From an uncultured Clostridia bacterium (GTDB lineage Bacteria > Bacillota > Clostridia > Christensenellales > CAG-917): a stretch of DNA of 64,000 nucleotides. How positions within the stretch are numbered: position 1 is the stretch's first letter; each line of letters starts with the position of its first letter. This document shows positions 26,429 to 34,672 of the stretch, piece by piece. A program made the position numbers and the translations under genes. Below the pieces are notes generated by a model. It saw nothing but the letters and a program-made list of their open reading frames with translations. It ran no database searches and was not told the DNA's origin. The DNA is taken from assembly GCA_934277645.1 (NCBI GenBank), contig CAKQUX010000003.1, forward strand, positions 72,469-136,468, written 5' to 3'.

Positions 26429-28017
26429 AAGAAAATTTTGCTACGGGGGCTATCGTCCTTGCGGTCGGCGGAATAATCTGCAAGGTGCTTGGAGCGGTAT
26501 ATCGCATACCGCTCACAAATGCGCTCGGCGCAGAGGGCATCGGACTTTATCAATTAGTTTATGCCGTCTACGCCGTTTTTATAGTGCTTAGCAGCGGCGG
26601 CGTCACACCTGCCGTGAGCAGACTTGTCGCCGAAGATTTAGCAGTGGGATTGTCGGGCAGAAGACACGTCAAAGTCGGTGCAATCGTAAGCGCCGTTACG
26701 TCGCTTTTTGCCGCTATAATGCTAATTGTTTTAAACGGTTATATATCAAGACTTCAAGGCAACGCCGACAGTTCCGTCGGCTATATGATTATTGCGCCGA
26801 GCGTGTTTTTTGTCGGCTTGTCAAGCGTTATGAAAGGCTACTTTCAAGGCAGACTCAATATGTTCCCGACAACGATTTCAAATCTTGTCGAACAAACGGT
26901 CAAGCTGGGTTTAGGATTGGGACTAGCATTCTATCTTGTGAAGACAAGCGTTTTGTACGCGCTTTACGGAACGCTTCTTGCCGTTACAGTCAGCGAGTTT
27001 TTGTCTTGCGCATATCTTGTCGTAAGTTTTTTAATCGACCGTCGAAAATCCCGAAAACTGTTAAGCGCAAATTCGCTCGGCACGGATGAGAGATATAAAA
27101 AGGGCGAACTTAAAAAGTTTTTAACTACGGCTTTGCCTTTTGCATTTTTGGCGATAGCTTTGCCTTTATCGTCGTTTATCGACAGTTTTATGATTGTCAA
27201 TCTATTAAAGCGTGGAATGACTGCGCAAATGGCAACGGCGAATTACGGTGTGTTTTCGGGGCAGGTTACTACGCTTATCAATATGCCGATAATGGTTTTG
27301 TTGTCGCTTGCGGTTGCAATAGTGCCGAGCGTATCGAAAGGCAGAACAGAGCGTGATTTGGACGGCGTGCTTTTAAAAACAAAACTGTCTATAAAGCTGT
27401 GTCTTTTGATAGGCGCACCGATAGCTTTAATGATGCTCGTTTTCAGCCGTGAGATAATGGCGATTTTATATCCGCGACTCGATTCCGCAGCTCTCGGTTT
27501 AGGTTCGTCGCTTTTGGTGATAATGTCGCCGAGCATAGTCACTATGTCGCTTGCGGAAGTTTTGGGCGCAATAAACAGCGCACTTGACAAAACCTATTAT
27601 TCCGCTTTGAGTATGCTTTTCGGCGTTATGATAAAGACGCTGATTGTGTTGACGGCAACGGCAAGCGTCGGAATTATGGCGGCGGCAATAGGCAGTCTTG
27701 CGTTGTCGATAGTGGCGCTTATAATAAATTCCGCAATACTCATAAGGCAGACGGGATACAGAAGAGAATCGATAAGGGGCGTAGGACTTATAATGCTCGG
27801 TTCGGTTTTTATTGCGTTAATTAGCTTGCTTAATAAGATGATTTTCGTTAATATATATTTGCAACTGGCTTTGTCCGTAGTTGTCGGCGGAATGACTTAC
27901 TTTTTTATGGTCACGGCGCTTGACGTATTCACTGTGGACGAAACAAAAAGTTTGCCGATGTCTAAGTTTTTGCTCAAAACGAGAAGCAGGCTGAGATTTT
28001 GGGACGGGGAGGCATAA
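26416..28017 (+). CDS. SpoVB/MurJ-type polysaccharide flippase (YabM-like)
   Basis: MOP-superfamily flippase, 533 residues and about 14 membrane helices. It begins with MHKIKENFATGAIVLAVGGIICKVLGAVYRIPL, the typical opening of SpoVB/YtgP-like proteins, and shows GAEGIGLYQLVY and FQGRLNMFPTTISNLVEQTVKL. It probably moves lipid-linked cell wall or exopolysaccharide precursors; position beside spoVT points to the spoVB/yabM group. I start it at 26416, where it overlaps spoVT by 13 bases; the longer in-frame stretch inside spoVT is basic and not conserved. No acidic tail, unlike other membrane proteins here. Confidence 0.9.
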   Translation: MHKIKENFATGAIVLAVGGIICKVLGAVYRIPLTNALGAEGIGLYQLVYAVYAVFIVLSSGGVTPAVSRLVAEDLAVGLSGRRHVKVGAIVSAVTSLFAAIMLIVLNGYISRLQGNADSSVGYMIIAPSVFFVGLSSVMKGYFQGRLNMFPTTISNLVEQTVKLGLGLGLAFYLVKTSVLYALYGTLLAVTVSEFLSCAYLVVSFLIDRRKSRKLLSANSLGTDERYKKGELKKFLTTALPFAFLAIALPLSSFIDSFMIVNLLKRGMTAQMATANYGVFSGQVTTLINMPIMVLLSLAVAIVPSVSKGRTERDLDGVLLKTKLSIKLCLLIGAPIALMMLVFSREIMAILYPRLDSAALGLGSSLLVIMSPSIVTMSLAEVLGAINSALDKTYYSALSMLFGVMIKTLIVLTATASVGIMAAAIGSLALSIVALIINSAILIRQTGYRRESIRGVGLIMLGSVFIALISLLNKMIFVNIYLQLALSVVVGGMTYFFMVTALDVFTVDETKSLPMSKFLLKTRSRLRFWDGEA

Positions 28018-28018
28018 T

Positions 28019-29083
28019 ATGTTTAAAATTATTGACAAGCACGACGAATTGAAAGACGTTTTGAAGAAATCGCACAATTTTTATCTTGCGAGCGACGTCG
28101 AAACTAAAAAGCAATTTTTTGCGGATAAGAGCGTCGATACGTTGATTTTTACGGACGGCGGAACGGGATTTTTGAAAAACGCTTTGTTTGCTTTCGGAAA
28201 CGTGACGGTTAAAGTTTTTTCGGACGACGTCAAAGAAATGCCGATAGGTAGCTTTTCGGGGGGAAAAGCTATCGTTTACATACCGACTTTGCCGCTTGCC
28301 GAAAGAAAAAGGTTTGATTTTAACGACCTTATCGCGATTATGACAAGACTTCGTGCAGACGACGGTTGCGAATGGGACAAGGCGCAAACGCATAAGAGCA
28401 TCAGAATAAATCTCATCGAAGAGGCATACGAACTTGTTGAAGCGATAGACTTAAACGACAGAGCTATGATGCTCGAAGAAACCGGTGACGTTCTCTTGCA
28501 AGCAGTTTTCCACACTCATATAGCGATGGACGAAAAGCAGTTCGATTACGGAGATATGCTCTTTGAACTATGCAATAAACTCATAACCAGACATACTCAT
28601 ATATTCGGGTCGAATCACGCAAGCAATGCCGACGAAGCGTTGAATTTTTGGAACGATGCGAAAAAGAAAGAAAAGAAATACGTTTCGTACACCGACGCAA
28701 TGGAGCGTGTTCCGAAAAATTTGCCGTCGCTTATGTATGCCGAAAAAATTCAAAAACGCGCGAAAAAGTGCGGTTTCGATTTTGCCGACGCAAACGACGC
28801 CTTGAACAAAGTCAAGGAAGAACTGAACGAAATAATAGATGCCGCTACAAGCGAAGAAGTCACAATGGAATGTGGAGATTTGCTTTTTGCGGTCGTAAAC
28901 TATTTGCGAATGATCGGAGTCGAACCTGAACTTACGCTTAAAGCCGCAACGGAAAAATTTATGCGCCGCTTTAAACGAATGGAAGAAATAATGACGGCGG
29001 ACGGAAAATCCCTCGACGAATTTACGCCTGTTCAAATGGATGCGGTCTGGAAAAAGGTCAAGGAAGAAGAAAAATGCAAATAG
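28019..29083 (+). CDS. mazG: MazG nucleoside triphosphate pyrophosphohydrolase
   Basis: Hydrolyses NTPs, including damaged ones, to monophosphates. The 354 residues contain two MazG domains: the first from about residue 105 (RLRADDGCEWDKAQTHKSIRINLIEEAYELVEAI, ETGDVLLQAVFH, the EExxE and ExxD metal motifs) and the second from about residue 225 (LPSLMYAEKIQKRAKKCGFDF, ECGDLLFAVVNYLR). The first ~100 residues are shorter than, and do not look like, the tetrapyrrole methylase domain fused in B. subtilis YabN. GGGAGG inside the flippase gene drives translation; dus overlaps its end. Confidence 0.92.
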   Translation: MFKIIDKHDELKDVLKKSHNFYLASDVETKKQFFADKSVDTLIFTDGGTGFLKNALFAFGNVTVKVFSDDVKEMPIGSFSGGKAIVYIPTLPLAERKRFDFNDLIAIMTRLRADDGCEWDKAQTHKSIRINLIEEAYELVEAIDLNDRAMMLEETGDVLLQAVFHTHIAMDEKQFDYGDMLFELCNKLITRHTHIFGSNHASNADEALNFWNDAKKKEKKYVSYTDAMERVPKNLPSLMYAEKIQKRAKKCGFDFADANDALNKVKEELNEIIDAATSEEVTMECGDLLFAVVNYLRMIGVEPELTLKAATEKFMRRFKRMEEIMTADGKSLDEFTPVQMDAVWKKVKEEEKCK

Positions 29084-29991
29084 GGCAAGTCGAACTTAAA
29101 AACAATCTTGTCTTTGCTCCTATTGCAGGTTACAGCGACGTGGCAATGCGATATCTTGCGAGAAAATACGGCGCAGGACTTACATACACGGAAATGGTGA
29201 GTGCAAAAGGCTTATACTACGGCGGAAACACGAAACTTCTTCTTGCGACGTTAGACGACGAAACGCCGAGCGCCGTTCAACTTTTCGGAAGCGACCCCGA
29301 AGTATTTGCAAAAGTCGTAAAGTTTGAAGAAGTTCAAAAGTTTGACATAATCGATATAAATATGGGTTGTCCCGTAAGAAAAATTGTTTCCAACGGCGAC
29401 GGAAGCGCGCTTATGGACAATCCGACGCTTGTGTCGGAAATCGTCGCGGCGGCAAAGGAAAGTAAAAAAGCGGTGACCGTAAAATTCAGAATAGGACATC
29501 TGACGGATTCGGTTTTAAATTGCGCCGTTATGGCTGAAAAAGGCGGAGCCGACGCAATCACCGTTCACGGCAGAAGACAAATAGAGTTTTACAGCGGAGT
29601 CGCCGACCATAGCTTTGCGAAAGCGGTTAAGCAAGCGGTCAAAATTCCCGTTATAGTAAACGGCGATATAAATTCAAAAGAAAGTTATAAAAAGGCTTTG
29701 GCGGAAAGCGGCGCGGACGGTGCAATGGTAGCAAGAGCGGCTGTTGGAAGACCTTTTATCTTCTCCGAAATTTTAGATTTGCCTTTTGAAAAAAACGTTA
29801 AAAACGACATTTTGACGCAAATAGAAATTGCGCGGAACTATTATCCCGAAAAAGTACTTATAGGCATTATGAAAAAACATCTTTGCGCATACGCAAAGAC
29901 AGCCGAACTGCCTAAAAAGACGAATCTTGTTTTCACTTCGCTTACCGATTTTGACGATATGATGAAAGCGGTAGACGAATATTTTGTTTAA
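29074..29991 (+). CDS. dus: tRNA-dihydrouridine synthase
   Basis: FMN enzyme reducing uridines in tRNA. 305 residues. Opening VFAPIAGYSDVAMRYLARKYGAGLTYTEMVSAKG, IDINMGCPVRKIVSNGDGSALM (catalytic Cys in the NMGCP motif), TVKFRIG, AITVHGRR and VNGDINS are Dus signatures in order; the C-terminal helical RNA-binding domain follows. DusB-like by overall pattern. It overlaps mazG by 10 bases and ends at a bidirectional terminator. Confidence 0.94.
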   Translation: MQIGQVELKNNLVFAPIAGYSDVAMRYLARKYGAGLTYTEMVSAKGLYYGGNTKLLLATLDDETPSAVQLFGSDPEVFAKVVKFEEVQKFDIIDINMGCPVRKIVSNGDGSALMDNPTLVSEIVAAAKESKKAVTVKFRIGHLTDSVLNCAVMAEKGGADAITVHGRRQIEFYSGVADHSFAKAVKQAVKIPVIVNGDINSKESYKKALAESGADGAMVARAAVGRPFIFSEILDLPFEKNVKNDILTQIEIARNYYPEKVLIGIMKKHLCAYAKTAELPKKTNLVFTSLTDFDDMMKAVDEYFV

Positions 29992-30049
29992 GAACAATTT
30001 TATAGGGAACGCAAAAATAAAAATTTCATTGAAAAACGTTATGAATAAT

Positions 30050-30085
30050 AAAAATCTCATAGGAAATTCTATGGGATTTTTTATT
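30050..30085. terminator. Bidirectional terminator between dus and spmB
   Basis: Stem AAAAATCTCATAG / CTATGGGATTTTT with one G-T pair; A and T runs on both sides serve the convergent genes. Confidence 0.85.
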
Positions 30086-30092
30086 GCTTTTT

Positions 30093-30599
30093 CTAAATTG
30101 CTTTGCATATAAGGCAAGCCGTAATTGCACCTATGAAAGTTGAAAAAAGGGCAACGCCGATTGCATAAGTGATTTTTTTTGATTTACATTTAGATAAATA
30201 CACGGCGGAGATATAAAACACCGTTTCGGTTGCGCCCGAAATTACGCAAGCGCATCTTGCGACATAGCTGTCCGCTCCGTACGTTTTTATGATTTCTTCA
30301 ATGAGAGCCAAAGTCCCGTTTCCCGACAGCGGAGTAAGCAGAATAAGTTCGGTCAGCTCCGACGGAATGCCGAGATAGCCGAGCGGAACGGCAAGTATTT
30401 TCGTTATGAAATCACTTAGTCCGCTTTCCTTGAATAAGGCTATGCAGATAAAAACGGCGGCAACGTAAGGAAACACCGCCTTAATAAGAGCGATGCTTTC
30501 GGTTGCTCCGTCTACAAAGCAGTCGTAAATTTTGACTTTTTTTATTGCTGAGTATAAAATTATCAGTCCGACCAAAGTCGGCAAGACGTATTTTATCAT
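30093..30599 (-). CDS. spmB: Spore maturation protein B
   Basis: Integral membrane protein of 168 residues needed for spore core dehydration in Bacillus. It shows the nucleoside-recognition (Gate) domain pattern: YDCFVDGATESIALIKAVFPYV near residue 28, ALFKESGLSDFITKIL, and LLTPLSGNGTLALIEEIIKTYG ... SGATETVFYI. Length is typical. Its ATG lies one base past the spmA stop, with AAGGA inside spmA, so SpmA and SpmB are made together. No acidic tail. Confidence 0.92.
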   Translation of the reverse strand: MIKYVLPTLVGLIILYSAIKKVKIYDCFVDGATESIALIKAVFPYVAAVFICIALFKESGLSDFITKILAVPLGYLGIPSELTELILLTPLSGNGTLALIEEIIKTYGADSYVARCACVISGATETVFYISAVYLSKCKSKKITYAIGVALFSTFIGAITACLICKAI

Positions 30600-30600
30600 A

Positions 30601-31338
30601 CTATCCTTTATTTACGTTGCCGTTGCTTTCGGAAGACTTTGCAATGCGTGGTTTCATAGAACTTTTGAGCAGCTTTAATTTGTCTTTCAGCGTCGGCTTT
30701 TTTGCCATAGCGGAAGCTAAATTGCTTTTTTTATTTGACTTTTCGCTGTTTGATAAAACTTTAAAAGGGCGTTTGCCGTTTGTCTTTTTGCTTTTAGATA
30801 TAATTTTGCATAGCAAAATGCCGACGCCCGTCGTTACGAAAGTGGAGATTAGAGTAGGAAGCATAATGTCGGTCGGACTTGCGCTTCCGCCGCTACTTCT
30901 CAAAGCGATGACAGTTGCCGGAATAAGCTGAATCGACGTTGCGGAAATTACTAGCAGAAGGCTCATATTGTCCGTTATAGTTCCCGAGCCGTCGTCCATA
31001 AGTTCCATAGCCTTAATGCCTGCGGGTGTTGCCGCGCCGCCCATTCCGAGCATATTGGAAGCAAGGTTTATGGAAATATACTTATACGTTTCGTCCTTTT
31101 CGCCTTTGAACAGCTTTTTTGTGACTGGGGTTATCAGTTTTGTAAGTTTATAGTCGAGTCCCGATTTTTCAAGCATTTTAAGCACGGAAAGCCAAACGCT
31201 GTAAATGGCAAGAAGTTTAAGGCATAGCATGATAGCATTTGTCGCTCCGCCTATCATGGTTGGAAAAACCGCTTCGGGATTAACAACCGTGAGCGCGACA
31301 AGTCCCGAGACCGACAGCAATAAAAAGACTACGTTCAT
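30601..31338 (-). CDS. spmA: Spore maturation protein A, with basic C-terminal extension
   Basis: 245 residues; usual SpmA is about 195-200. Residues 1-185 match: ATNAIMLCLKLLAIYSVWLSVLKMLEKSG, the SINLASNMLGMGGAATPAGIKAMELM signature (about 90-115) and SATSIQLIPATVIALRSSGGSASPTDI. The last ~65 residues are Lys/Ser-rich (SKSKKTNGKRPFK, SNSEKSNKKSN), an extension not usual for the family. No strong ribosome binding site is visible. First gene of spmAB, transcribed away from metG. Confidence 0.9.
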   Translation of the reverse strand: MNVVFLLLSVSGLVALTVVNPEAVFPTMIGGATNAIMLCLKLLAIYSVWLSVLKMLEKSGLDYKLTKLITPVTKKLFKGEKDETYKYISINLASNMLGMGGAATPAGIKAMELMDDGSGTITDNMSLLLVISATSIQLIPATVIALRSSGGSASPTDIMLPTLISTFVTTGVGILLCKIISKSKKTNGKRPFKVLSNSEKSNKKSNLASAMAKKPTLKDKLKLLKSSMKPRIAKSSESNGNVNKG

Positions 31339-31351
31339 AGTTTATATTTAT

Positions 31352-31380
31352 TTTACAAGTCGGGTTTTTAGTAGTATAAT
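31352..31380 (+). promoter_or_regulatory. Promoter of metG
   Basis: TTTACA, 17-base spacer, perfect TATAAT; 38 bases before the metG ATG. No T-box leader fits in this short space. Confidence 0.7.
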
Positions 31381-31418
31381 ATTTAAAAATAAAGATATGA
31401 TTAAGTTTTGAGGCTGAA

Positions 31419-33380
31419 ATGAGCAAAGAAGACAAATTTTACATTACAACGCCGATTTATTATCCGAGCGGCAAGTGGCATATCGGAACTTGTTATACAA
31501 CGGTTATTTGCGACGCAATCGCAAGGTACAAACGTATGCAAAACAAGGACGTTTTCTATCTTACGGGAACGGACGAACACGGTCAAAAAATCGAAACTGC
31601 CGCAAAGGAACACGGCATTACCCCGAAAGAATGGGTAGACAAACAAGTAGATTCTTTGAAAAAACTTTGGGAGATTTACGATATTTCTTACAATCGCTTT
31701 ATCAGAACGACGGACGCCGACCACGAAAAATTGGCTAGTAAAATATTCGACAAGCTCTATGAAAAGGGTGACATTTATAAGAGCGAATATGAAGGTTGGT
31801 ATTGCGTTCCGTGCGAGTCGTTCTGGACGAAGTCGCAACTTGTGGACGGAAAATGCCCCGATTGCGGAAGAGAAGTAACGCTTACAAAGGAATCGAGCTA
31901 TTTCTTTAAACTTTCGAAATATCAAGATAAAATTTTAAAACTCTTTGAAGAACATCCGGAATTCTTAGAGCCTAAGAGCCGTCAAAACGAAATGATAAAC
32001 AATTTCTTAAAGCCGGGACTTAAAGACCTTGCCGTTTCGCGTACGTCCTTTAAGTGGGGCATTCCAGTTTCGTTTGATAAAGATCACGTCATTTATGTTT
32101 GGATTGACGCTCTTACGAACTATATTACGGCTCTCGGCTACGGCAGCGATGACGACAGCTTGTTTAAAAAATATTGGCCTGCCGACATTCATATGATGGC
32201 AAAAGAAATCGTAAGATTCCATTCTATCATTTGGCCTGCAATTTTGATGGCGCTCGATATCGAGCTTCCTAAAAAAGTTTACGGTCACGGCTGGTTGCTT
32301 TTCGACGGCGGCAAAATGTCGAAATCGACGGGAAACGTCGTTGACCCGTTCTTGCTTGCCGATAAATTCGGAGCGGACGCAATCAGATATTATCTTCTCC
32401 GCGACGTGCCGTTCGGTCAAGACGGAATTTACACAAACGAACTTTTGCTTAAAAGAATAAACAGCGACCTTGTAAATACGCTCGGAAATCTCGTTAAGCG
32501 TACAAGCGCAATGATAGAGCAATATTTCGGCGGCGTCATTCCTGCGCCTTGCAAAAAAGAAGCGGTTGACGACGAGCTTATAAAGACGTTTGTCGATTTG
32601 CCTAAGCAGGTAGAAGCGGAAATGGATAAGTATGACACGTCGAAAGCTCTTAACGCAATTTTCGACGCGCTTAGCAGAGCAAATAAGTATATCGACGAAA
32701 CAACGCCTTGGGTGCTGAATAAAGAAGGCAACGTCGACAGACTTAAAACTGTTATGTATAATCTTTCGGAAGCAATCAGATTTGCAACCGTATTGCTCAC
32801 TCCGTTCCTTACGAAAACGCCTGACAAGATTTACGCTTCCTTCCCGTTTGACGAAAAGCTCAGAGAGCTTGACAGCCTGAAAGAATTCGGAGCTAAAATC
32901 GACGGCGTAAAAGTCGAACAAAAAGACGCTATTTTTAACAGAATAGACATTCCGAAGACTCTTAAAGAGATGGAGGAAATTGCGGCAAAAACCAAAAAGG
33001 TAGCCGCCGCTAAAAAAGAAGAAAAGAAAGAAAATATTGAGGGTGTTATGGACATTTCACAAATCGCAATCGACGATTTTGCAAAAGTCGATTTAAGAGT
33101 AGGTCAGATTCTTACCGCAGAAAAAGTCGAAGGCGCAGATAAACTTTTGAAGTTCAGCGTCAAGGTCGGCGAAGAAGAGAGAACTATCGTCAGCGGAATA
33201 GCAAAGCATTATACGCCTGACGAACTTGTCGGCAAAGAAGTCATTGTCGTAGCAAATCTTAAACCTGCAAAGCTTCGCGGAATTATGAGCGAAGGTATGC
33301 TCCTTTGCGCAGTCGATGGCGACAAAGTCGTTTTGATTACGCCTATGGTCAACGTAAACAGCGGTTCAAAAGTATGTTAA
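31419..33380 (+). CDS. metG: Methionyl-tRNA synthetase
   Basis: Charges tRNA-Met. 653 residues: Rossmann catalytic domain starting FYITTPIYYPSGKWHIGTCYTT (HIGH motif as HIGT), a zinc knuckle CVPCESFW ... KCPDCGRE (about 127-150), the KMSKSTGN loop (about 300), an anticodon-binding helical domain and a C-terminal EMAP/Trbp111-like tRNA-binding domain (about 550-653, IAIDDFAKVDLRVGQIL). This is the MetG1 form with fused OB domain. TGAGG precedes the start. Followed by tatD in 7-base overlap, the common Firmicute order. Confidence 0.96.
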   Translation: MSKEDKFYITTPIYYPSGKWHIGTCYTTVICDAIARYKRMQNKDVFYLTGTDEHGQKIETAAKEHGITPKEWVDKQVDSLKKLWEIYDISYNRFIRTTDADHEKLASKIFDKLYEKGDIYKSEYEGWYCVPCESFWTKSQLVDGKCPDCGREVTLTKESSYFFKLSKYQDKILKLFEEHPEFLEPKSRQNEMINNFLKPGLKDLAVSRTSFKWGIPVSFDKDHVIYVWIDALTNYITALGYGSDDDSLFKKYWPADIHMMAKEIVRFHSIIWPAILMALDIELPKKVYGHGWLLFDGGKMSKSTGNVVDPFLLADKFGADAIRYYLLRDVPFGQDGIYTNELLLKRINSDLVNTLGNLVKRTSAMIEQYFGGVIPAPCKKEAVDDELIKTFVDLPKQVEAEMDKYDTSKALNAIFDALSRANKYIDETTPWVLNKEGNVDRLKTVMYNLSEAIRFATVLLTPFLTKTPDKIYASFPFDEKLRELDSLKEFGAKIDGVKVEQKDAIFNRIDIPKTLKEMEEIAAKTKKVAAAKKEEKKENIEGVMDISQIAIDDFAKVDLRVGQILTAEKVEGADKLLKFSVKVGEEERTIVSGIAKHYTPDELVGKEVIVVANLKPAKLRGIMSEGMLLCAVDGDKVVLITPMVNVNSGSKVC

Positions 33381-34147
33381 TAGACACTCATTGCCACTTA
33401 ACGGACGAAAGATTCGATTCTGATAGGGAAGAAATTATTTCTTCCCTTTTTCAAAACGGAATCGAAAGGGCAATCGTTGTCGGATATGACAGAGATTCGT
33501 CACTTGCGTCGTTAGAGCTTGCTAAAAAACACGACAATTTGTTTTGCGCCGTCGGGACTCATCCACATGACAGCGATAAATTCGGCGAAGCGGATTATGC
33601 GCTTTATTTAGACCTGTCGAAAGACAAAAAGACCGTTGCAATAGGAGAGATAGGGCTTGATTATTATTACGACTTATCGCCGAGAGAAACGCAAAAAAGA
33701 GTTTTTGCCACTCAGCTCGAACTTGCCGACAGTTTAAATCTTCCCGTAATTTTGCACGTCAGGGACGCTTATGAAGATACTTATGAAATTTTAAACCAAA
33801 ACTCGCATTATCTTAAAAACGGATTGCTTTTTCATTGTTACAGCGGTTCGGCGGAAATGGCTAAAAGGTATTTTAAATTCGACCCGTATTTCTCATTCGG
33901 CGGAAGCATTACGTTTAAAAATGCCAAGACGTGCTATGATGTTTTGCCGATTATAAACAAAGACCGAATTTTGTTTGAAACGGACAGTCCGTATCTTACG
34001 CCCGTGCCGTTCAGGGGCAAGCGAAACGAGCCGCAATATACAAAATATGCCGCAAAAAAAGCCGCGGAAATTTTGGGCGTTGACGAAAACGAACTTATAG
34101 ACGCATCGACAGTCAACGCCAGACGACTTTTTAAAAAACTCAAATAA
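33374..34147 (+). CDS. tatD: TatD family metal-dependent deoxyribonuclease
   Basis: YabD/TatD-type hydrolase of 257 residues. MLIDTHCHLTDERF opens the protein (metal-binding HxH), followed by VGTHPHDSDKF, IGEIGLDYYYD, PVILHVRDAYEDT, HCYSGSAEMAKRY and ETDSPYLTPVPFRGKRNEP. Role is DNase activity in repair or RNA/DNA trimming. I use the ATG at 33374, overlapping metG by 7 bases, since earlier in-frame codons fall inside metG. Coupled translation is likely. Confidence 0.93.
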   Translation: MLIDTHCHLTDERFDSDREEIISSLFQNGIERAIVVGYDRDSSLASLELAKKHDNLFCAVGTHPHDSDKFGEADYALYLDLSKDKKTVAIGEIGLDYYYDLSPRETQKRVFATQLELADSLNLPVILHVRDAYEDTYEILNQNSHYLKNGLLFHCYSGSAEMAKRYFKFDPYFSFGGSITFKNAKTCYDVLPIINKDRILFETDSPYLTPVPFRGKRNEPQYTKYAAKKAAEILGVDENELIDASTVNARRLFKKLK

Positions 34148-34394
34148 TTGTTTAAGCATATAGCGGCTTTTAAATAAACATAAGCATATATCGGTTTAAA
34201 AAACAAACATACTTAAATATATATCGGGCTTAAAAAACAGCAGTTAAAGGGAGCAGTCTTAAAGTATATAGCGATTTTAAGGTGGAAGCAGACTTATAGC
34301 ATATAAGTGTTAAAATGCATAGCGGCTTTAAATAATCGAGCATCGAATAAACATTAAGTTAAATTGTCTTAAGAGCATATCGAAGAAAATGAAA
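34148..34394. repeat. Degenerate tandem-like repeats between tatD and rsmA
   Basis: A unit of the form AGCATATAgCGGcTTTTAAA appears five to seven times in imperfect form, for example at about 34156, 34184, 34220, 34268, 34297 and 34315, spaced about 25-45 bases. No open frame of useful length. In Bacillus-type genomes rnmV (RNase M5) often occupies this place between tatD and rsmA; nothing here encodes it. Confidence 0.5.
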
Positions 34395-34421
34395 AAACCT
34401 TATCGTCAAGATAAGGTTTTT
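34395..34421 (+). terminator. Intrinsic terminator after metG-tatD
   Basis: Stem AAAACCTTATC / GATAAGGTTTT with a GTCA loop. Confidence 0.8.
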
Positions 34422-34524
34422 ACGTATTAGCAACACAATTCACTCGTCAAACTGACTTACCGACCTTAAACTCAATAAGTCAAACTTTGACCGACTGAAT
34501 TTATTGTATTAGGAGGGCTTGATT

Positions 34525-34572
34525 ATGCTGCTAAGAAAGGCAAACGCCTTTTTATCTTTTGTACTTCGATGA
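34525..34572 (+). CDS. Possible 15-residue leader peptide upstream of rsmA
   Basis: ATG preceded by a near-perfect AGGAGGG at seven bases, encoding MLLRKANAFLSFVLR and ending at TGA. Codons 4-9 lie in a hairpin AAAGGC / GCCTTT (34536-34551, loop AAAC) followed by TTATCTTTT, so peptide translation would melt a weak terminator-like structure. The next gene, rsmA, has a poor ribosome binding site. This resembles an attenuator or leader-peptide arrangement, but it may be chance. Confidence 0.35.
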   Translation: MLLRKANAFLSFVLR

Positions 34573-34672
34573 TTTATCTTTCGTACATTATTGTTTTGCG
34601 CAGTTTCAAAAAAAATATACCAAAGATACGAAAATATTTGCAATTTTTTTTAAATTAAAGCATTATATAGCT

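Noticed and set aside
31339..31418. T-box leader for metG
   Set aside because: Only 80 bases are available, and no AGGGUGGNACCGCG-like antiterminator block is present.
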